Assembly: GCA_024666565.1 (NCBI GenBank)
Contig: CP088295.1
Location: forward strand, 3,844,001 to 3,908,000
Length of the DNA: 64,000 nt
Origin: Svornostia abyssi
GTDB lineage: Bacteria; Actinomycetota; Thermoleophilia; Solirubrobacterales; Solirubrobacteraceae
Reading direction: 5' to 3'
Shown: positions 59,563 to 64,000 of the stretch, piece by piece
Layout of the letters: every line of letters starts with the position of its first letter
Position numbering within the stretch: the stretch's first letter is position 1
Program-made: the position numbers and the translations under genes
Notes under the pieces: generated by a model
The model's input: the letters and a program-made list of their open reading frames with translations, nothing else
What the model was told of the DNA's origin: nothing
Database searches by the model: none

Positions 59563-60801
59563 TCAGGCTGTACCTGTCGAGTACGCCGTCCAGCGCCCGC
59601 GCCGCACCACCCCGATGGTCGCCGGCGCGGCCAGCACGGCGTCGGAGGGGATCTGCGTGTCGAGGACGACGAGGTCCGCCGTCTTCCCCGGCGCGATCCC
59701 GCCCGGTGGGCGGCCCAGCGCGCGGCGCGCCATGCCGGTCACCGCGTCGGCCAGATCGGGCCACCGGCCCGCGGGCGCGTGCGTCATGAGCATCGTCAGC
59801 CACGCCATCCGCAGTGGGTCAGGGGTCGTGGTCGGCGTGAATCCGTTGCCGTGGTTGTTCGTCGCCAGCGCGACGGGGACGCCCGCATCGATGAGCTCGA
59901 GCACCCGGGTCAGGCCGCGGGGCCACGCGCGGTCGACGCCCCGGCCCGACAGGTACAGGTCGGTGGCCGGGAGGGCCAGGACGCCGACCTCCGCGGCCGC
60001 GAGCGCCTCGATGCGCCGCTGCGCGTCGGCGGGGGCCATCGCCCCGAGCGACGTCATGTGCCCGAGCGCCACACGCCCCTGGAACCCGAGGGCCGCGGTG
60101 AGGTGCGCGACGTCATCGGTGAGGTGCACGCGCGGGTCGTCGCTGAAGTCGAGGTGGACGTCGAGCGGCACCGACCATCGCGCGGCGCGAGCGAAGCCGT
60201 CCTCGATCGCCGCGTGCCCGTCGACGTCGGCGTACGGGCAGATGCCGACGACGTCGCAGCCCAGCCGCATCGCCTCGTCCATCAGCTCGCCGGTCCGCCG
60301 GTCACGCAGGATGCCCTCCTGGGCGAAGGCCACGATCTCCAGGTCGACGACGTCGGCCCACCGCTCGCGCAGCGCGAGGTGGGTCTCGACGCTGACGAGG
60401 CCCGCCCCGGGCTCGACCTCGGCGTGGGCGCGGACGGTCGTCACGCCGCGCCGGACGAGCGCGCCGAGCACCCGCTCGGAGCGCGCGGTCACGTCGTCGG
60501 CGGTGAACGTGTCCTTGATGGCGCTCGTCGCCTGGATCGCCGCGGGTAGGCCGTCGATGTCCCCCGGCAGGCGGTCCAGGATGTGGGCCTTGTCGAGGTG
60601 CACGTGCGCGTCGACGAGGCCCGGCAGCACGACCAGGCCGCCGGCATCGAGCTGCCCGTCCTCCGGCGCCTCCCCGCCGGCGTCGCGGATCGCGGTGATC
60701 ACACCATCCCGGAGTGCGATGTCGACCAGGCGGCCGTCGGGTCCGACCAGCGCGTTCGTGATCGCGGCCAGCGGCCGGCCGGGATCAGATGGCGCGGGCA
60801 A
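59563..60801 (-). CDS. cytosine-deaminase-like amidohydrolase, start uncertain
   Basis: About 412 aa if translation starts at the TTG at 60801, 17 nt inside the end of the amidase gene. No ATG or GTG fits before GRPLAAITNALVGPDGRLVD. Metal and substrate blocks are LVDAHVHLDKAHILDRLP, VPLDVHLDFSDDP, ALGHMTSLGAMAPADAQ and ALATNNHGNGF. The HxHLDK signature is shared with the gene at 29315, and this looks like a distant paralogue. The GHDD-type motif of cytosine deaminase is altered to ATNNHG, so the substrate is probably different. It is coupled to the amidase. Confidence 0.78.
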   Translation of the reverse strand: MPAPSDPGRPLAAITNALVGPDGRLVDIALRDGVITAIRDAGGEAPEDGQLDAGGLVVLPGLVDAHVHLDKAHILDRLPGDIDGLPAAIQATSAIKDTFTADDVTARSERVLGALVRRGVTTVRAHAEVEPGAGLVSVETHLALRERWADVVDLEIVAFAQEGILRDRRTGELMDEAMRLGCDVVGICPYADVDGHAAIEDGFARAARWSVPLDVHLDFSDDPRVHLTDDVAHLTAALGFQGRVALGHMTSLGAMAPADAQRRIEALAAAEVGVLALPATDLYLSGRGVDRAWPRGLTRVLELIDAGVPVALATNNHGNGFTPTTTPDPLRMAWLTMLMTHAPAGRWPDLADAVTGMARRALGRPPGGIAPGKTADLVVLDTQIPSDAVLAAPATIGVVRRGRWTAYSTGTA

Positions 60802-61987
60802 GGCCCAGTGCCTGCTCGAGGAGCCGCCGATCGGCGCCGGGGGCGCCGGCCAGCTGCACCCCGGCGACCGGCGCGCCGCCGGGACCGAGCAACGGCCAGG
60901 CGAGCACCGGGCAGCCGACCTGGGAGAACAGCACGCTGCGCGACAGCAGCGCCTCGCGGACGGTCCGCGGGCCGCCGTCGACATCGACGGCCGGGGTGCT
61001 CGGGGGCACCGGTCCCATCGGCGCACAGGGCACGAGCAGGAGGTCGGTCTCCCCCAAGGCGGCGACGACCTCGCCACGCAACGCCGTGACGCCCTCGAGC
61101 GCCGCGGCGTACTCGGCGTCGGTGTGCTGCTCGCCGGCGAGCACCCGGTCGCGGATGTCTGGGGCGAGCACGTCGAGGCGGTCGCCGAGGATGCCCCGCA
61201 GAGAGCGGCTCGCCTCCGGGAGCTGCACGCCGCCGTGCTGGGCCTGCGCGCGGGCGAGATACGTCGAGGCGGTGTCGCGTTCGACCTGCGCCCCGGCGCC
61301 GGCGAGCGCCGCGATGAACGCCTCGACCGCCGCGGTCACCTCGGGCGTGCACCCGGTGACGCCTTCCTCGAGGACACGGACGCGCAGGCCGTCCGGCGCG
61401 CGCGGCGCCAAGGGCGCGGCGTCGGCGGCGATCACCTGCCAGACAGCGGCGAGCGTGTCGAGGTCGCGCGCGAGCGGGCCGACGACGTCGAAGCTCGGTG
61501 CGAGCGGGAGGACGCCGGCGCTCGGGATCGACCCGGTCGTCGGCCGGATCGCCCACACCCCGCACCACGCCGCCGGCACGCGCAGCGAGCCGCTCGTGTC
61601 GGTGCCGAGCGCGGCATCGACGAGCCCCGCCCCCACCGCCGCGGCCGAACCGGAGCTCGAGCCGCCCGTCAGCAGCGTCGGGTCGTGCGGGTTGCGCGCC
61701 GGGCCGAGCGCCGGGTTCTCGCCGTCGATGCCGTAGGCGAACTGGTTCGTGTGGGTCTTGCCGGCGATGACCGCGCCCGCCGCGCGCAGCCGGGCCACCA
61801 CCTCGGCATCGGCCTCGGGCCGGCGCGACCAGCCCAGGACACCGCCGGTGGTGGCGTACGGCAGCGCGTCGATGATGTCCTTGACCGCGACGACCAGCCC
61901 GTGCAACGGCCCGGGCGGCAGGTTCTCCTGCTGGCGCGCGACGTCAGCCGGGTCCGCTGCGATGAACGCGTTCAGGTCGGCGGTCAT
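60785..61987 (-). CDS. amidase-signature-family amidase
   Basis: About 400 aa from the ATG at 61987 (MTADLNAFIAADPADVARQQ); an alternative is at 62002. The Ser-cisSer-Lys triad region is recognisable: Lys in LVVAVKDIIDALPYATTGG, then TGGSSSGSAAAVGAGLVDAA and GTDTSGSLRVPAAWCGVWAI. It is not part of a gatCAB set. It probably hydrolyses a small amide made or met in the same pathway as the coupled amidohydrolase. The two form a satellite locus of the ureide region about 12 kb away. Confidence 0.88.
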   Translation of the reverse strand: MTADLNAFIAADPADVARQQENLPPGPLHGLVVAVKDIIDALPYATTGGVLGWSRRPEADAEVVARLRAAGAVIAGKTHTNQFAYGIDGENPALGPARNPHDPTLLTGGSSSGSAAAVGAGLVDAALGTDTSGSLRVPAAWCGVWAIRPTTGSIPSAGVLPLAPSFDVVGPLARDLDTLAAVWQVIAADAAPLAPRAPDGLRVRVLEEGVTGCTPEVTAAVEAFIAALAGAGAQVERDTASTYLARAQAQHGGVQLPEASRSLRGILGDRLDVLAPDIRDRVLAGEQHTDAEYAAALEGVTALRGEVVAALGETDLLLVPCAPMGPVPPSTPAVDVDGGPRTVREALLSRSVLFSQVGCPVLAWPLLGPGGAPVAGVQLAGAPGADRRLLEQALGLARAI

Positions 61988-62100
61988 GGTCCGGCAGAGC
62001 ATCGAGCATCCGCCGTCCGGCGTCACCCGACGCCCGGGCCAGCGCACCCCCGCCGAGCGGTCGAGCCCGGCGGAAGACCGCCCACGCACCGGAAAAGGCC

Positions 62101-62144
62101 GAACGGACGTCGGTGGTCGTCCCAGCGACCGCCGATGAACGTTC
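62101..62144. repeat. 44-nt palindromic repeat, copy 1
   Basis: Left arm GAACGGACGTCGGTGGTCG (62101-62119), 6-nt loop, right arm CGACCGCCGATGAACGTTC (62126-62144); 15 of 19 positions pair. It has the same 19-6-19 layout and a similar sequence as two copies beyond the next gene. It lies in the 201-nt gap between the amidase start and the AbiEi-like start; the rest of that gap shows no gene. Confidence 0.75.
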
Positions 62145-62188
62145 ACGCCCACGGGGGCGAACTCTGGGGTTTGCGGCCTACGGGGAGC

Positions 62189-63124
62189 ATGACCGACGAC
62201 CGACTCGAACGGCGCCTCGAGGCGCAGGAGGGCGTCGTCTCCGTGTGGCAACTGCGCGGCGACGGCCTGACCCGTTCCACGATCCGACACGCCACCGCCG
62301 GCTTCCGCGAGGTCCACGACGGTGTCCTGGTCAGCGGCCACGGGCCGCTGACCGATCGCCAGCGGTGGTGGGCCGCCGCCCTGACCGCGCCGAACACGGT
62401 GCTCGCCCACGACAGCGCCGGCCGGGCGCTGGCGTTCTTCGACTCGTGGCGACGGGATGAGACGGTCGTCCGTCCCGGGAGCGGCGGGCCGAAGCGGTTC
62501 GGCTCGCTCGTCGTCTACCGCTCCACGCTGCTGGCCGGAGACATCGGCCACGTCGACGGCCTGCCGATCACGTCACCCGCGCGCACGGTGCTCGACCTCG
62601 TGGCCGGCAGCGGACGCGCGCGGGCCGACCGCGTGGTGCGCGACGCGCTGCGCCTGGGCGCGACGGACGCGGCGGCGCTGCTCATGATCACCGGGAGGCA
62701 CCGCGGCCGCCGCGGGGTGGCGCGACTCCGCGTGCTCGCCGAGGAATATGCGCCCCTGCCGGTGCGCAGGGCCAAGAGCGATGCCGAGCTCCTCGCGATG
62801 GCGATCCTGCAGGCCGCGGGCGTGGAACTCCCCGCGCTCAACGTCATGCGAGCCGGCCATGAGGCGGACCTCTCGTGGCCCAAGCTCAAGCGCATCATCG
62901 AGCTCGACGGCGGCAGCACCCACATGTTCCCCACCCGGGACGCGCGGATCCAAGCGAAGTGGGAGCGAGCGGGGTGGCACGTGGACCGCCTGCCCACCGA
63001 CGATGTCTACGACCGGCCCGACCGCCTCCTGGCACTCGCCCCGCCCCCGGCCCCCGCGGGTCAACGGTCGTTTGTGGTCGTCAGGGCGACCACAAACGTC
63101 CGCTCGGCGAGGTGGCCACGGTGA
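62189..63124 (+). CDS. AbiEi-like winged-helix protein with Vsr/DUF559-like nuclease domain
   Basis: About 311 aa from the ATG at 62189, with GGGGAG just upstream. The N-terminal part (EAQEGVVSVWQLRGDGLTRS, then TIRHATAGFREVHDGVLV) is like the antitoxin-type helix-turn-helix of AbiEi proteins. The middle carries ITSPARTVLDLVAGSGRARA. The C-terminus (RAGHEADLSWPKLKRIIELD, then GGSTHMFPTRDARIQAKW) looks like the core of a Vsr/DUF559 PD-(D/E)XK fold, with D in EADLSWP and E/D in IIELDGG as candidate metal ligands. The last 20 codons fall in a palindromic repeat, so the true end may have been altered. The gene is bracketed by repeat copies. Function is unproven. Confidence 0.72.
   Translation: MTDDRLERRLEAQEGVVSVWQLRGDGLTRSTIRHATAGFREVHDGVLVSGHGPLTDRQRWWAAALTAPNTVLAHDSAGRALAFFDSWRRDETVVRPGSGGPKRFGSLVVYRSTLLAGDIGHVDGLPITSPARTVLDLVAGSGRARADRVVRDALRLGATDAAALLMITGRHRGRRGVARLRVLAEEYAPLPVRRAKSDAELLAMAILQAAGVELPALNVMRAGHEADLSWPKLKRIIELDGGSTHMFPTRDARIQAKWERAGWHVDRLPTDDVYDRPDRLLALAPPPAPAGQRSFVVVRATTNVRSARWPR
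63062..63105. repeat. 44-nt palindromic repeat, copy 2 (overlaps the 3' end of the upstream CDS)
   Basis: Left arm CAACGGTCGTTTGTGGTCG (63062-63080), 6-nt loop, right arm CGACCACAAACGTCCGCTC (63087-63105); 16 of 19 positions pair, with a perfect inner 13-bp stem. It codes for the residues near RSFVVVRATTNVRSA of the AbiEi-like protein. Confidence 0.8.
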
Positions 63125-63166
63125 ACGGTCGTCGGTGGCCGCCAGAGCGACCGCAAACGACCGTTC
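63123..63166. repeat. 44-nt palindromic repeat, copy 3
   Basis: Left arm GAACGGTCGTCGGTGGCCG (63123-63141), 6-nt loop, right arm CGACCGCAAACGACCGTTC (63148-63166); 15 of 19 positions pair. It starts 61 nt after copy 2 in the same layout and lies between the convergent AbiEi-like and binding-protein genes, so it may also act as a terminator. Confidence 0.8.
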
Positions 63167-63200
63167 GGCCCGGAGGCGCCGGGAGGCCGGGCCCGGGCCG

Positions 63201-64000
63201 CTACTCCGGCGCGCTCACCGCTTCGTCGAACTTCAGCTTGCCGTCCGCGATCCGCCAGATCCCGTACCGCCGCCGTGACGTATCGCCTTCGCGGTTGATC
63301 GTGTAGGCCCCCCAGGACCGAGTCCTCGACCTTCAGCGCCAGCATCTGCTCGGTGACCGCGTCGCGATCGTTCCCGGCCTCTCCCGCCTCGGTGATCGCC
63401 GTCAGCACGGCGTCCATGGACGCGTACGCGAAGATCGCCATCGGCGTCGGCGCCCGGCCGAACCGCTCCTCGAACCGCGTCGCGAACGACCGGCCCTCCG
63501 GCGGGTACTCGCTCGCGCCAACCGCCGGGGATGTCAGGACCGTGTTGCGGGCCGCTCGCGCCCCGACCGCGCCGACGAACGAGTCGACGGCCAGCGCGTC
63601 CCCGCCGAACAGCGGCAGGTTCGGGTTGCCCGCTGCGACGTCACGGAACACCTGGACCGCGCCGTTGCGGACCGAGCCGCCGAACATGAACGCGTCGGCC
63701 TGCGACCGCCGGACGTTGCCCGCCAGCGACACGTACTCGTCGGCCGACGGCTCGAGCGAGTCGTCGCCGACGACCTCGATCCGCGCGGCCTCGGCGGCCT
63801 TGCGCACCTGCGCTGCGAGGCCCTTGCCGTACAGCGACCGGTCGTTGGCGAGGTAGAGCGTGCGGACCTCGCGGGCGCGCAGCTGCTCGACGATCACCCG
63901 CCCCTGCAGGTCGTCGGCCGGGACGACGCGCGCGAACGTGCGGCGGCCCGACGGGTAGTACTTCTCGGGCTCACCCTTCGCGACGCCGCCGCGGCGCGTC
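63201..64000 (-). CDS. branched-chain amino-acid type ABC substrate-binding protein, partial (one-base frameshift)
   Basis: C-terminal part of a type-I periplasmic binding protein; the 5' end is outside the window. The reading from the edge runs AKGEPEKYYPSGRRTFARVV, VRTLYLANDRSLYGKGLAAQ, AFMFGGSVRNGAVQVFRDVA and FGRAPTPMAIFAYASMDAVL, as in Leu/Ile/Val-binding (LivJ) relatives. The frame breaks at the C6 run 63308-63313. Removing one base gives VLGAYTINREGDTSRRRYGI and a stop at 63201, the family's usual ending. The ligand is unknown. It is convergent with the AbiEi-like gene. Confidence 0.85.

Noticed and set aside
59393-63124. Open frame of more than 1200 codons on the plus strand
   Set aside because: Only the last 312 codons or so (from 62189) show coding character and a recognisable protein. 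The earlier part is antisense to the TetR, amidohydrolase and amidase genes.

Overview
The window is very GC-rich, densely coding DNA of an actinobacterial type. A member of the Thermoleophilia (Solirubrobacter/Conexibacter/Baekduia-like) is my best guess. The reasons are the order polA, rpsA, coaE, uvrB, uvrA on one strand (the order I remember from Mycobacterium), secreted proteins with basic C-terminal beta domains, and frequent GTG starts with 1-4 nt stop/start overlaps. The taxon is inferred, not proven. I see no tRNA, rRNA, CRISPR array, transposase or integrase.

Layout. 1-12 kb is housekeeping, mostly on the minus strand: uvrA (cut by the window edge), two tandem TetR genes (plus), a DivIVA-like gene, mutY, uvrB, an HSL-type esterase, a secreted protein, a lytic transglycosylase, coaE and rpsA. 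12-20 kb holds a CrtC/AttH-like protein, a geranylgeranyl-reductase-type flavoprotein, a tight AraC-VOC-UvrA-like operon and an orphan chemoreceptor. 20-49 kb is a large catabolic region for cyclic ureides and amides. 49-59 kb returns to core and lipid genes: polA, a secreted serine peptidase, an ACT-malic enzyme, a TIGR01777-type epimerase and a TetR/two-acyl-CoA-dehydrogenase operon. 59-64 kb holds a deaminase-like amidohydrolase with an amidase, an AbiEi/nuclease-like gene bracketed by a 44-nt palindromic repeat, and the end of a branched-chain amino-acid type binding protein.

The catabolic region has three transcription units. A leftward operon encodes an NMT1-type ABC importer (binding protein, two permeases, ATPase) followed by hyuA, hyuB and a class-III PLP enzyme. 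Divergent from it, a rightward operon of nine genes encodes a cytosine-deaminase-like amidohydrolase, a dihydroorotase-type amidohydrolase, a dimethylformamidase large-subunit homologue, a second class-III PLP enzyme, a second hyuA and hyuB, a 102-aa ferredoxin-fold protein, a D-hydantoinase/dihydropyrimidinase and a DUF3830 protein. A second leftward unit encodes an ATZ/TRZ-type deaminase, a duplicated cupin, an orotate-phosphoribosyltransferase-like protein, an M20 carbamoylase, an IclR regulator, an MFS transporter and a third cyclic amidohydrolase. Together they would import a nitrogen heterocycle, deaminate it, open the ring, hydrolyse the N-carbamoyl product and process the amino acid released. 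The substrate is unknown.

Sequence quality. Seven genes are broken by a frameshift, and in each one removing a single base restores a family-consistent protein. Five breaks lie in the 7-mer GCCCGGC (becoming GCCGGC) and two in a run of six C. This looks like systematic over-calling rather than gene decay. I annotate these as single genes and flag the break.
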